From Glaciibacter superstes DSM 21135 (GTDB taxonomy: Bacteria; Actinomycetota; Actinomycetes; Actinomycetales; Microbacteriaceae), in assembly GCF_000421145.1 (NCBI RefSeq), contig NZ_ATWH01000016.1:1-64000 (forward strand): 64,000 nt of DNA, read 5' to 3'. The position numbers and the translations under genes are program-made. Of this stretch, positions 7,483 to 15,705 are shown piece by piece; within the stretch, counting starts at the first letter, position 1, and each line of letters opens with the position of its first letter. The notes under the pieces are model-generated. The model did no database searches and was not told the origin of the DNA. It saw only the letters and a list, made by a program, of their open reading frames with translations.

Positions 7483-8778
7483 TTAGCCGCCGACGGATGC
7501 CCAGCCATCGGTGAGCTGCTTCTTCAGGTCCTCGAGCGAGATCGAGTTCGCGAAGTACTGCTGCAGGCCGGGGGTGGCGTACTGGTCTTTCCACTGCGGG
7601 TAGTTGGCCGCCTTCTGGAACGGAGCGCCCTTCAGGTCTTCACCGCTGGCCAGGATCTCGGCCCAGCCGTTCTGCCCGTCGGTCTGCGTGGCGACCTCCT
7701 CGCGGGCAGCACTCGACGCGGGGATCAGCCAGTCGCCCTGCGCCAGCTTCGCCTGGTTCGACGCACCCATGAAGTAGTCGACGAACTTCGCCGACTGCTC
7801 CACGTGCTTGCTCTCCGCCGCGACCGACATGGTCTGCGGGTTTGCGGCCTGCACTGGTCCAGCTGAGCCGGCCAGCGGAGGCAGTACCGCCCAGTTGAAG
7901 CCCTCCGGAGCGGACTCCGTCAGCTGCTGGGCGAGGTAGTTGCCGCCGATGTACATTGCGTACTGGCCGCCGAGGAAGCCGGGCATGACGTCGCTGCCGC
8001 TCTGGGTCAGCGTGACCGGGTCGAGCGAGCCGTCGTCGAACGCCATCGCGTGGATGCGCTCTGGCACTTCGAGTTCGTTCTCGCCGACGTCGATCGTGGC
8101 CTCGGCGCCGGTTCCGTCAAAGAACGTGCCGTCGAACCCGAGCGCCGTGTTCATGATTGCGGCGGTGGGCTGCTTGAGGCCCCAGCCGACGCCGAATTTG
8201 CCGTCGGCGGTGAGCTTCTTCGCGGCGTCGGCCAGGTCATCCCAACTGAGTTCTTCACCAGCTGGAACCTCCACGCCTGCCGCGGCGAACGCATCCGTGT
8301 TGGCGAAGACGACGTAGGTCTGCAGCAGAGTCGGAGCGGCGATGATCTGGCCGTCGTCTGTGGTGACCGTCTCCCAGACGTCATCGGAGACGGAACTCTT
8401 CGTGTCGTCGCTGAGGTACTTTCCGATGTCGGCGAGGTAGCCCTGGTCGGCGAACCCGAGGATGTCGGAGGACTCGTCATGGATCACGTCTGGAGCAGTG
8501 CCGCCCTGGAACTGGGTGACCAGTTGGTCGTGCACGTTGTCCCAGCTGCCCTGAGTGAGCTTGACCTGGATGTCGGGGTTGTCGGCGTTCCAACTGTCGA
8601 CGATCTCCTCGGTGGCGGCGATGGTCGTGTCCTGGAACGCGAGGCTCTGGAAGGTGATGGTGACCGGCCCGTCGTCGCCTCCGCTGTCGTTCGCGGTTCC
8701 TCCCCCGCCGAACGCGCAACCGGCCATGAGCCCGACGACGGCGAGTCCGCCGATCGCTAGTGCAGCCTGTCTTTTCAT
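7483..8778 (-). CDS. Carbohydrate ABC transporter substrate-binding lipoprotein
   Basis: A 431-residue extracellular solute-binding protein of family 1. A lipoprotein signal MKRQAALAIGGLAVVGLMAGC ends at the lipobox Cys (residue 21 from the chosen start). The mature part begins with VTITFQSLAFQDTT and has APDVIHDESSDILGFADQGYLADIGKYL, as in sugar-binding proteins of the MalE/UgpB type. The ATG at 8778 has AAGGAG nearby; a longer frame to 8805 lacks one. The two permease genes lie directly upstream. No ATPase gene is in the operon, so the importer probably uses a shared MsiK-like ATPase encoded elsewhere, as is common in actinobacteria. The ligand is unknown. Confidence 0.9.
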   Translation of the reverse strand: MKRQAALAIGGLAVVGLMAGCAFGGGGTANDSGGDDGPVTITFQSLAFQDTTIAATEEIVDSWNADNPDIQVKLTQGSWDNVHDQLVTQFQGGTAPDVIHDESSDILGFADQGYLADIGKYLSDDTKSSVSDDVWETVTTDDGQIIAAPTLLQTYVVFANTDAFAAAGVEVPAGEELSWDDLADAAKKLTADGKFGVGWGLKQPTAAIMNTALGFDGTFFDGTGAEATIDVGENELEVPERIHAMAFDDGSLDPVTLTQSGSDVMPGFLGGQYAMYIGGNYLAQQLTESAPEGFNWAVLPPLAGSAGPVQAANPQTMSVAAESKHVEQSAKFVDYFMGASNQAKLAQGDWLIPASSAAREEVATQTDGQNGWAEILASGEDLKGAPFQKAANYPQWKDQYATPGLQQYFANSISLEDLKKQLTDGWASVGG

Positions 8779-8849
8779 TGTTCTGTCTCCTTCTTGTGAT
8801 CGCACTGCTGTGTGCTGGGTTCTGTGTGGGTGTGTCTGGATGCCGTGGG

Positions 8850-9743
8850 CTAGCCCTTGACCGCGCCGCTGAGCAGGCCAGAGGTGAGGCGACGCTGGAT
8901 GATCGCGAAGAACACCAGGCTGGGGATGGTGGCGAGCAGGGATGCCGCGGCGAGCTGACCGAGTTGCACCTGTCCTTCGGCGCCGACGAACCTCGCCAGG
9001 GTGAGCGGGAGCGTCTGCAGAGCCGGGTCCTGGATCAGGACGAGCGCGAAGAAGAACTCGTTCCAGCCGGAGATGAAGGTGAACAGGCTGGTGGCGACCA
9101 GACCGGGAGCGAGGAGCGGCAGCACGATCCGGCGCAGGATGAGCAGGCGGCTTCCTCCGTCCATGGCGCCGGCCTCCTCGAGATCGACCGGAATGCCGGC
9201 GACATATCCCTGCAGCATCCAGAGCGCGAAGGGCAGTGACCAGACCGTGTAGACCAGAATCAGCCCGATCAGGTTGTTGACGAGGCCGATCTGCTTGAGA
9301 ACCAGGAACAGCGGAATGATGATCAGGATGAACGGGAACACCTGGCTGAGCAGGATCCAGCCGGTCGCGATTCCCCGCAGCCTGGTGCGGAACCTGGCCA
9401 GCGCGTAGGCGGCCGGTAGTGAGATCACGGTGACGATCACTGTGGTGCAGACCGCGACGAACAGGCTGTTGCCCGCCGCCTGGATCAGGTTGGCCTTGTC
9501 GATCGCGGCCAGGAAGTTGTCGAAGTTCAGCGTCGACGGCAGGAAAGTCGGGTTCGGGGACTGGAGTTCCTGCTGCGACTTGAATGCCGTCGTGAGCAGG
9601 AATAGCAGCGGGAATCCGAGGAAGACGATGTACGCGGCCAGTGCGAGGTACTGCAGGGGGCGCGCGATTCGCCTGGTGCGGGTCGTCGACCCTGCCATCT
9701 TTCGCCTGGCCGGCTTCAGGGAGACTGCCTGGGTCATCATCAT
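8850..9743 (-). CDS. Carbohydrate ABC transporter permease (MalG type)
   Basis: A 297-residue inner-membrane permease with about six predicted helices. The ATPase-contacting EAA loop is EEAGAMDGGSRLLILRRIVLPLLAP near the C-terminal third, and the protein ends with the MalG-type tail RRLTSGLLSGAVKG. The start is the first of three consecutive ATG codons (9743), because AAGGAG lies 9 bases before it; it overlaps the stop of the upstream permease (ATGA). An open frame continues upstream to 10025 but only as a shadow of the other permease. Confidence 0.92.
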   Translation of the reverse strand: MMMTQAVSLKPARRKMAGSTTRTRRIARPLQYLALAAYIVFLGFPLLFLLTTAFKSQQELQSPNPTFLPSTLNFDNFLAAIDKANLIQAAGNSLFVAVCTTVIVTVISLPAAYALARFRTRLRGIATGWILLSQVFPFILIIIPLFLVLKQIGLVNNLIGLILVYTVWSLPFALWMLQGYVAGIPVDLEEAGAMDGGSRLLILRRIVLPLLAPGLVATSLFTFISGWNEFFFALVLIQDPALQTLPLTLARFVGAEGQVQLGQLAAASLLATIPSLVFFAIIQRRLTSGLLSGAVKG

Positions 9744-10675
9744 GACAACCGACTCCTTGACTGGCTGCGGAGGTAGAGGAAGAGGAACACCGCGATCACA
9801 ATGACCATGACGTTGCCCATCGCCGCCGCGTAGCCGAAGTTGCCGTATCGGAATGCCTCGTTGTAGGCGAAGAGCATCGGGAGCATCGTCTGCCCACCCG
9901 GCCCGCCCGCGGTGAGCACAAACACGAGGGCAAACGAGTTGAAGTTCCAGATCAGGTCGAGCGTGGTGATCGCGACGATGATCGGCCGGAGGGCTGGGAG
10001 CGTGACGTGCCAGAACCGGTTCCAAACGCCCGCTCCGTCGATCGACGCCGCTTCGTGAAGCTCGGCGGGCACATTCTGGAGGCCGGCCAGCAAAGTGATG
10101 GTGGTCTGCGGCATCCCTGCCCAGACTCCGACGACGATCACCGCGGGCAGTGCCGTCGAGAAATCGCCTAGCCAGTTGATGTCACTGGGCAGGCCGAGGA
10201 AGCTGAGCGATTCGTTGATGGGGCCGTAGGTGGGGTTCAGCATCAGGCGCCACATGATCGCGATGACGACCGGCGGCATGGCCCACGGCACCAGCGCGAG
10301 GGTGCGGGCGAGCCAGCGCATCTTGAGGTCGAGGTTCAGCAGGAGGGCAAGGCCGAGCGAGGCCAGGAACTGCAAGATGGTGACGCCGAACGCCCAGATC
10401 AGGCCGATGCGGAACGAGTTCCAGAACAGTTCGTTGCCGGCGAGGCGCACGTAGTTGTCGACCCCGTTGAAGGTGACGACGGCGTTCAGGCCCGCCTTGG
10501 CATCCGTGAAGCCCAGCAGGAGGCCCTGCACCAGCGGATAGACGCTGAACAGGACCACCGGGATGAGGGCGGGCAGCACCAGCATCCACGCTTCGCGGCC
10601 GCCACCGGTGTGGCCCATGTTGTGCCGCTTGCGCCTGGTCGGGGTGGGCGGGGCGGTCAGGGTTGTGGTGGTCAC
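9740..10675 (-). CDS. Carbohydrate ABC transporter permease (MalF type)
   Basis: A 311-residue permease with six predicted helices; after an N-terminal Thr/Pro/Arg-rich cytoplasmic tail the first helix is LVLPALIPVVLFSVYPLVQG. The EAA loop HEAASIDGAGVWNRFWHVTLP is intact. Its GTG start overlaps the TGA of lacI (GTGA), which fixes its place as second gene of the operon. It pairs with the following MalG-type protein to form the channel. Confidence 0.92.
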   Translation of the reverse strand: MTTTTLTAPPTPTRRKRHNMGHTGGGREAWMLVLPALIPVVLFSVYPLVQGLLLGFTDAKAGLNAVVTFNGVDNYVRLAGNELFWNSFRIGLIWAFGVTILQFLASLGLALLLNLDLKMRWLARTLALVPWAMPPVVIAIMWRLMLNPTYGPINESLSFLGLPSDINWLGDFSTALPAVIVVGVWAGMPQTTITLLAGLQNVPAELHEAASIDGAGVWNRFWHVTLPALRPIIVAITTLDLIWNFNSFALVFVLTAGGPGGQTMLPMLFAYNEAFRYGNFGYAAAMGNVMVIVIAVFLFLYLRSQSRSRLS

Positions 10676-11763
10676 CGGGCGCCACCTCCTTCGGCATGGC
10701 CGGCGGTTGCGGAGGAAGGTGGTGCCGAGGCCCGTTTGGTCTCTGTCGCGTCGTGGGTGACGACCGACGATTCTCGCACGGTCAGCTTCGGTTCGATCAC
10801 AACCCGTTTCACCGGCGCATCCGGGTCGGCGAGTCTTCTGATGAGCAGCTTCGCGGCGGTGCGTGCGCGCTTGATGGATCCGAGGTTCACGCTGGTGATC
10901 GAGGGCGTCGTCAGTTCGGCGATGTCGGTGTCGTCCATACCGACCAGGGCGATGTCTTCTGGAACCTTCAAGCCACGTTTCAACATGACCTTGAGCGCTG
11001 CGACGGCGAGCAGGTCGTTGGCGCAGACGATCGCGTCTGGCGTCGCCTGGTCGAGGAGAGTGGTGGTGGCAGTGAGTCCGGCTGCGAAGGTGAAGTCGTC
11101 GGCGTTGACCTGCAGGTCGCCGTGCATGGCCATGCCGCGCTTGTGCATGGCACTGGTGTACCCGCTGAGCCTGGCGGCGCCCGGGACGGTGTCGACGGGG
11201 CCGTTGATGAAGGCGATGCGCGCTCGCCCGTGCTTGGCGAGGTGCTTGATCGCAAGCCCCATGCCGGCGGCGGAGTCAGCGCGAACGCTGTCGAGTTCCA
11301 CGTCGGCGGGAAGCGAGCCGATGACCACGATCGGCAGACGGCTGGAACCCAGCTGGTCGATGAGCGGCTCCGTCACGCGCAGGGGGCTGAGGATGAGGCC
11401 GTCTGCGTACCCGCGATTGAGGCTCGAAAGCAGTGTGATCTGTTCGTCAGGGTCACTTCCGGTGGAGGACACGACCAGCCGGTAGCCGGCATCCGTCACC
11501 ACGCGGGAGATCTCGTGCATCATCGCGACGTACACCGGGTTGCCGACGTCGGCGACCGCGAGGGCGATCTGCTCGGTCTTGCCGACCTTGAGGGAGCGGG
11601 CAGTGGCATCCGCGACGTAGCCGAGTTCTTCGGCCGCGCGCTGCACCCGTTCGGTGACGCTCACCGACGCGGGGAGCCCGTTCAGAACGCGCGACACCGA
11701 GGCGATTGATACGCCGGCGCGTTCGGCAACCAGCACCAGGGTGGACTTCCGGTTCTCGGCCAT
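10672..11763 (-). CDS. LacI-family transcriptional regulator
   Basis: A 363-residue repressor. Residues ~8-30 (TLVLVAERAGVSIASVSRVLNG) form the LacI helix-turn-helix, followed by the hinge YVADATARSLKVGKT and a periplasmic-binding-protein-like effector domain (IALAVADVGNPVYVAMMHEI ... IVCANDLLAVAALKVMLKRG ... IALVGMDDTDIAEL). It is the first gene of the operon it probably controls and has a palindromic operator at 11815-11840. GGGAG lies 4 bases before the ATG. The inducer is presumably the imported sugar or a breakdown product. Confidence 0.93.
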   Translation of the reverse strand: MAENRKSTLVLVAERAGVSIASVSRVLNGLPASVSVTERVQRAAEELGYVADATARSLKVGKTEQIALAVADVGNPVYVAMMHEISRVVTDAGYRLVVSSTGSDPDEQITLLSSLNRGYADGLILSPLRVTEPLIDQLGSSRLPIVVIGSLPADVELDSVRADSAAGMGLAIKHLAKHGRARIAFINGPVDTVPGAARLSGYTSAMHKRGMAMHGDLQVNADDFTFAAGLTATTTLLDQATPDAIVCANDLLAVAALKVMLKRGLKVPEDIALVGMDDTDIAELTTPSITSVNLGSIKRARTAAKLLIRRLADPDAPVKRVVIEPKLTVRESSVVTHDATETKRASAPPSSATAGHAEGGGAR

Positions 11764-11814
11764 CGTGCTCCCATGCGTCGTTGGAGGGGTGTTCGGTTGT
11801 TCTTGCAGATTTCC

Positions 11815-11840
11815 TGTAAACGTTTACGAGAACGTTTACA
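11815..11840. promoter_or_regulatory. LacI-type operator(s)
   Basis: GTAAACGTTTAC at 11816-11827 is a perfect 12-bp palindrome of the LacI/GalR CG-centred type, and a second half-operator GAACGTTTACA follows at 11830-11840; the whole 26-bp stretch is an imperfect dyad TGTAAACGTT...AACGTTTACA. It lies just downstream of the proposed -10 box, where a bound repressor would block transcription of lacI and the operon. Confidence 0.88.
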
Positions 11841-11843
11841 GCG

Positions 11844-11873
11844 ACTGTACTGGCGAGAGTCGCCGCAGCGCAA
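11844..11873 (-). promoter_or_regulatory. Promoter of the LacI operon
   Basis: On the minus strand TTGCGC (11873-11868) and TACAGT (11849-11844) are separated by 18 bases, a good fit to a housekeeping sigma-factor promoter. The operator begins 4 bases further on. Confidence 0.55.
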
Positions 11874-11930
11874 GTGGCCCGCGAGAATTCGTCGCGCGCC
11901 TCCGCCGGCCGCCGCGCACCTCTGCCTCGC

Positions 11931-11994
11931 CACGCGCCAAATACGCGCGTATGCGCCACGCGCGCAGGGCGCATACGCGCGTTAATGGCGCGTG
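11931..11994. repeat. 64-bp GC-rich palindromic element, copy 2
   Basis: The 26-base arms CACGCGCCAAATACGCGC... and ...GCGCGTTAATGGCGCGTG match each other with three mismatches around a ~12-base centre, the best-preserved copy of the family. It lies between the LacI-operon promoter and the TraR/DksA gene. Confidence 0.85.
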
Positions 11995-12018
11995 ATGGAC
12001 AGAGTGGGAGGATGGGGC

Positions 12019-12402
12019 ATGGCACATACGCGACTGACGGATGTCGGCCTCCGGCACTTCGAGGAGCTGCTGCGAGCGCAGCGGGCCGACATCGACACGG
12101 AGCTGCTCCAGCTGACCGGCACGCTCGACGACGTGCGTTCGGCGCGTGGCGATACATCGGCCGACGACGAGCACGACCCGGAGGGGCCGACCCTGTCGAT
12201 GGAATGGTCGAAGATCTCGGGTATCCAGAACGAACTCGCTCGCACGTCCGCCGCCATCGACGCGGCTCTGGCCCGCATCGATGACGGCACCTACGGCATC
12301 TGCACCCGTCGCGGCGAGGTCATCGGCCGCGCTCGGCTCGAAGCCCGCCCAGCCGCCGAGCTCTGCATCGATTGTGCCCGCGAACTCGAGTCACAGCGCT
12401 AA
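12019..12402 (+). CDS. TraR/DksA-type zinc-finger protein
   Basis: A 127-residue protein. The N-terminal half is a helical hairpin (HFEELLRAQRADIDTELLQLTGTLDDV) with acidic DDEHDPEGPTLSMEW, and the C-terminal part is the TraR/DksA finger: GTYGICTRRGEVIGRARLEARPAAELCIDCARE. Only three of the four zinc-binding Cys remain: the first knuckle reads C-T-R-R, the second C-I-D-C. Relatives bind RNA polymerase or act in stress responses; the role here is unknown. GGAGG 8 bases before the ATG at 12019 decides the start. An upstream in-frame GTG at 11992 falls at the edge of the palindromic repeat. Confidence 0.85.
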   Translation: MAHTRLTDVGLRHFEELLRAQRADIDTELLQLTGTLDDVRSARGDTSADDEHDPEGPTLSMEWSKISGIQNELARTSAAIDAALARIDDGTYGICTRRGEVIGRARLEARPAAELCIDCARELESQR

Positions 12403-12458
12403 AGCACCCTCACCACTGAATCTCTCCCGGCGCTGAACCACGGCATCAGGAGCGGCCG

Positions 12459-12755
12459 TCAGGCCAGGCGAACGGGAAGCCAGCGCGACCTCACCCGCTC
12501 GGTGACGCGCCAGGCCAACGGCTCGGCAACGGCATCCGTCATCTGTGCGACATGTCGCCCGATCTGCACCGCGAGTTCGGCGTCGTCCGCGGTGAATCGC
12601 ACGATCATGCGGGCCATGCCAGACGCCACGGTGACATCGGATGCCTCGACGGTAGTCAGTTCCGCTGCAGCAGCTGCGGCGGCGGGCAGCACCGCATCGG
12701 GTGCTACTCCTGGCCGAAGCGCGCCGATGGTCAGCGTGACGCGGTACGAGGGCAT
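12459..12755 (-). CDS. Hypothetical protein, 98 aa
   Basis: I do not recognise the family. The protein starts MPSYRVTLTIGALRPGVAPDAV, has an Ala-rich helix and a segment VTVASGMARMIVRFTADDAELAVQIGRHVAQM that suggests a small alpha/beta ferredoxin-like fold. It ends with a basic strand RVRSRWLPVRLA. No ribosome-binding site is seen, but TATGCT lies 6-7 bases before the ATG, consistent with a leaderless mRNA. It stands alone and is convergent with the TraR/DksA gene. Confidence 0.6.
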   Translation of the reverse strand: MPSYRVTLTIGALRPGVAPDAVLPAAAAAAAELTTVEASDVTVASGMARMIVRFTADDAELAVQIGRHVAQMTDAVAEPLAWRVTERVRSRWLPVRLA

Positions 12756-12927
12756 GCGGCAAGCATAATCACGGCTGCCGAACGATGGGGAGCGCGGTCT
12801 GGCGCTTGAGGCGGCAGGGGCGTACGGTCAGCATCAGGAAGCCGGAAACACGCGTAGCCGCTGATGAGCGGCATCGTTGACAGATGGCGTCGTTGAAATT
12901 CGCCGCCGCATGGCGAGGAGGTCCGAT

Positions 12928-13443
12928 ATGCCGTACCAGGACGACCCCGATCAACTCCCAGAGCTGCCGGACCCGGGACCTCGCGACGGCCGGCACGGTG
13001 TGGACCGTGATGCCGAATTCGATCCATACCCGTCACGGCATATGGGCGAAGACACCGCCGGCGGCGTCCTCCACGTCAGCCTCGAAGACGCCAAGTGGCA
13101 CCTGGCAAGAATCCTCGACCGGGTCGAGACCGGCGAGGAGATCATCATCACGCGCCACGGGCATCCTGTCGCACGCCTGGTGCCGGCCCTGGTGCCGGCC
13201 CACGTGCCGGCCGACGCGCCCGCCGACACTGTCGTCGCCGAGCTGGAGGTCGACACGGTCACCGTGACCGATACGACAGTTTTCGACGGCCGAACGGATG
13301 CCGCGGTCACCGTCGAACGCACACTGGTGTCCAGCACGGTCACCACCTATAACGAAGATGATCAGCTCCCCGAACTGCCTGACCCCGGGCCGCGCGACGG
13401 CCGTCACGGGGTTGATCGCGACGCGGGCTTCGCTGATCGGTAG
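12928..13443 (+). CDS. Phd/YefM-type antitoxin-like protein with duplicated flanking peptide
   Basis: A 171-residue protein. Residues ~47-86 (LHVSLEDAKWHLARILDRVETGEEIIITRHGHPVARLVP) match the Phd/YefM antitoxin fold that binds DNA and a partner toxin. On both sides sits the same 22-residue peptide with core LPELPDPGPRDGRHGVDR (residues 8-29 and 145-166), identical in protein but different at many synonymous DNA positions. Between them is a Val/Thr/Ala/Asp-rich, probably unstructured region (90-140). The ATG at 12928 is chosen because AGGAGG precedes it by 6 bases. No toxin gene is adjacent: the next gene is a copper-storage-type protein on the other strand. Confidence 0.75.
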   Translation: MPYQDDPDQLPELPDPGPRDGRHGVDRDAEFDPYPSRHMGEDTAGGVLHVSLEDAKWHLARILDRVETGEEIIITRHGHPVARLVPALVPAHVPADAPADTVVAELEVDTVTVTDTTVFDGRTDAAVTVERTLVSSTVTTYNEDDQLPELPDPGPRDGRHGVDRDAGFADR

Positions 13444-13473
13444 GATCGCTCGACGGTGCCGGAAACGCCTGGC

Positions 13474-13533
13474 GCCGAACCCCGGGCGGCCGAACCCCGG
13501 TCAGCCGAACCCGGGTCAGCCGAACCCCGGTCA
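13474..13533. repeat. Tandem repeat, 4 x 15 bp
   Basis: Four units of GCCGAACCCCGGTCA type run head to tail between the antitoxin-like gene and the convergent copper-storage gene, reaching the stop codon of the latter (13531-13533), followed by a degenerate fifth unit. Some units differ by single bases, which suggests slippage-driven growth. Confidence 0.85.
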
Positions 13534-13935
13534 GCCGATCTCGATCAGCAACGCGCGGCACGCCTTCTGACAGCGGCGGCACGCTTCACCGCAGATGCGG
13601 CAGTGCTCGTGCATGTCGGCGTGACTCTCACACTCGTCGGCGCACGTGGAACACGCCGTCACACAGGCGGCCAGCAGTGCGGCTGTGAGGTTGTCGTCTG
13701 ACGCGCTCTGCCGAGAAAGCACAGCTCCTGTCGCGACGCAGACGTCCGCGCAATCGTGGTCTGTGCCGATGCACCGCACGAGGTCGGCGACCGTGTCTTC
13801 GGCCAGGCAGGCGTCGGCGCAGGCCGTGCCCGCCTGCGCGCATTCGTAGCAGGCGTCGATCGCTGTGATCAAAAGGTCGGAGGCCGCGACATCCGCTCCC
13901 GGGTGGCTGTTCAGCATCTCCTCTGTAACCGTCAT
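13531..13935 (-). CDS. Cys-rich four-helix-bundle copper-binding protein (DUF326/Csp type)
   Basis: A 134-residue protein with about 16 Cys in regularly spaced pairs: CYEC, CADAC, CADVC, CSTC, CRIC and CRRC among others. This is the pattern of cytosolic copper storage proteins (Csp3), in which Cys lining a four-helix bundle hold many Cu(I) ions. There is no signal peptide, in line with cytosolic storage. I prefer the ATG at 13935, with GGAG six bases upstream, over longer starts up to 13992. No copper exporter or copper regulator is near it. Confidence 0.85.
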   Translation of the reverse strand: MTVTEEMLNSHPGADVAASDLLITAIDACYECAQAGTACADACLAEDTVADLVRCIGTDHDCADVCVATGAVLSRQSASDDNLTAALLAACVTACSTCADECESHADMHEHCRICGEACRRCQKACRALLIEIG

Positions 13936-14178
13936 GATCCGCTCCATTCCTTCTGCCATTCGCCGACCGGGTTCCGACGGATGCGGCGCCACCGCCTGCG
14001 ACGTCGCACGCGGTCATTCCACGCTACGCCGCTCCCCCGCGCACGACCAGTGGCGTCTGCCGCGCGAACGGCGCCGTTGTTCGCCAGGCGTGCCACCCGC
14101 GCTCGGGCGTAAGCACGGTGGGAGCGGAGGCGGGAAGGGGGGTGGGAAAGAATTCCTCGCACCGCATAGGGTTGCACG

Positions 14179-15690
14179 GTGCCTCAACGACCCAGCCTGT
14201 CCACCCCATCCGCTCGGGGCTCGTCGCTTTCCGCGCCAACGGTGCGCGCCACCCTGCGCAATCCGAAGGCGCTCAGCATCGAGGTTCTGGCCGGCATCGT
14301 CACCACACTGGCGCTGATTCCCGAGGTCATCTCGTTCTCGGTGATCGCGGGAGTCGATCCCAAGGTCAGCCTGATCGCATCCGTCGTTCTGGCGATCTCG
14401 ATGTCGATTCTCGGTGGCCGTCCGGCGATGATCACCGCCGCCGCAGGAGCCGTCGCGCTCGTGGTCGCCCCGCTGGTGAAGGAGCACGGCGTCGAGTACC
14501 TGTTGCCCGCGGTGGTGCTCGCTGGCCTGATCCAGGTGCTGTTCGGCGTGACCGGGCTGGCGCGGTTGATGCGATTCATCCCGCGGTCGGTGATGATCGG
14601 TTTCGTCAATGCGCTCGGCATCCTGATCTTCGTCGCGCAGGTGCCGCACCTGCTGGGCGTGCCGTGGCTGGTATACCCGCTGTTTGCGCTGACCGTGCTG
14701 ATCGTCGTGCTGCTGCCACGCCTGACGACCGCGGTGCCTGCGCCGCTGGTGGCGATCGTCGTCGTCACCGCGATCACCATGATCGCCCACCTGGCCGTGC
14801 CGGACGTCGGCGACCAGGGCGACCTCTCCGGTGGCTTGCCCGGCATCACTCCGCTGCTGGTGCCGCTCGACCTGGAGACTCTCGGAATCATCTGGCCCAC
14901 CGCCCTCAGCGTGGCGTTCGTCGGGCTGATGGAGACGCTGCTCACGGCAAAACTGGTGGACGACATCACCGACACCCGCTCACCGAAGGGCCGAGAGTCC
15001 TGGGCGCTCGGCATCGCGAACATCCTCGCCGGGTTCTACGGCGGCATCGCCGGGTGCGCCATGATCGGGCAGACCATCGTCAACGTGAAGCTCGGCCGCG
15101 CGCGCACCCGCATCTCGACGTTCATCGCCGGTGCCTTCCTGCTGCTGCTCGTCACCGTGCTGAGCGGAGTGATGGCGCAGATTCCGATGGTGGCACTCGC
15201 CGCAGTGATGATGATCGTGGCCATCACCACCGTGAACTGGCACAGCGTTCGCCCGTCAACGCTGAAACGGATGCCCCTGCCGGAGACGATCGTGATGCTC
15301 ACCACGGTCGCGGTCGTTGTTGCGACCGGCAACCTGGCGATCGGAGTGGCCGGCGGCGCCCTGCTGGCGATGGTGCTCTTCGCACGGCGGGTGGCGCACG
15401 TCATCAAGGTTGCCCGGGTGGTAGCGCCCGACGGCGATTCTGTGCGTTACGTCGTCAGCGGACCGCTGTTCTTCGGCAGCAGCAACGACCTGGTCGAGCA
15501 GTTCTCGTATGCCCAGGATCCGGCGCAGGTCATCGTCGACTTCAGCGGGTCGCAGATCTGGGATGCCTCGACGGTCGCCGTGCTCGACTCGGTCGAGACG
15601 AAGTACCGGGAGCACGGTGCATCCGTGACCTTCGAGGGTCTCGATGCGCGCAGCGCGGAGTTCCACGGGAAGCTGACCGGCCGGCTGTAG
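14179..15690 (+). CDS. SulP-family anion transporter with STAS domain
   Basis: A 503-residue membrane protein of the SulP/SLC26 family. Residues ~35-400 hold about 11 hydrophobic segments with family motifs such as LIPEVISFSVIAGVDP, GRPAMITAAAGAVALVVAPL and LMETLLTAKLVDDITD. A shorter C-terminal STAS domain (VRYVVSGPLFFGSSNDLVEQF ... VIVDFSGSQIWDASTVAVLD) follows at ~405-500. Family members move sulfate, bicarbonate or other anions; the substrate cannot be told from sequence. The GTG start has TAGGGT six bases upstream, suggesting a leaderless mRNA. No sulfur or carbon-dioxide genes are adjacent. Confidence 0.9.
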   Translation: MPQRPSLSTPSARGSSLSAPTVRATLRNPKALSIEVLAGIVTTLALIPEVISFSVIAGVDPKVSLIASVVLAISMSILGGRPAMITAAAGAVALVVAPLVKEHGVEYLLPAVVLAGLIQVLFGVTGLARLMRFIPRSVMIGFVNALGILIFVAQVPHLLGVPWLVYPLFALTVLIVVLLPRLTTAVPAPLVAIVVVTAITMIAHLAVPDVGDQGDLSGGLPGITPLLVPLDLETLGIIWPTALSVAFVGLMETLLTAKLVDDITDTRSPKGRESWALGIANILAGFYGGIAGCAMIGQTIVNVKLGRARTRISTFIAGAFLLLLVTVLSGVMAQIPMVALAAVMMIVAITTVNWHSVRPSTLKRMPLPETIVMLTTVAVVVATGNLAIGVAGGALLAMVLFARRVAHVIKVARVVAPDGDSVRYVVSGPLFFGSSNDLVEQFSYAQDPAQVIVDFSGSQIWDASTVAVLDSVETKYREHGASVTFEGLDARSAEFHGKLTGRL

Positions 15691-15705
15691 CGGGCCGACG
15701 CTTCG

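Noticed and set aside
5905..7866. A 653-codon open frame on the plus strand
   Set aside because: It runs antisense to two ADP-ribosylglycohydrolase genes and the binding-protein gene and encodes no recognisable domain.
12928..13443. Complete type II toxin-antitoxin module
   Set aside because: No Doc, YoeB or PIN-type gene is adjacent on either side.
13474..13533. Possible CRISPR array
   Set aside because: The units are directly adjacent with no spacers and there are no cas genes; the other tandem arrays were rejected as CRISPR for the same reason.
13456..13701. A short plus-strand frame over the 15-bp tandem repeat encoding AEPRS repeats
   Set aside because: The repeat explains the open frame; it overlaps the clear Cys-rich gene on the other strand and has no ribosome site.
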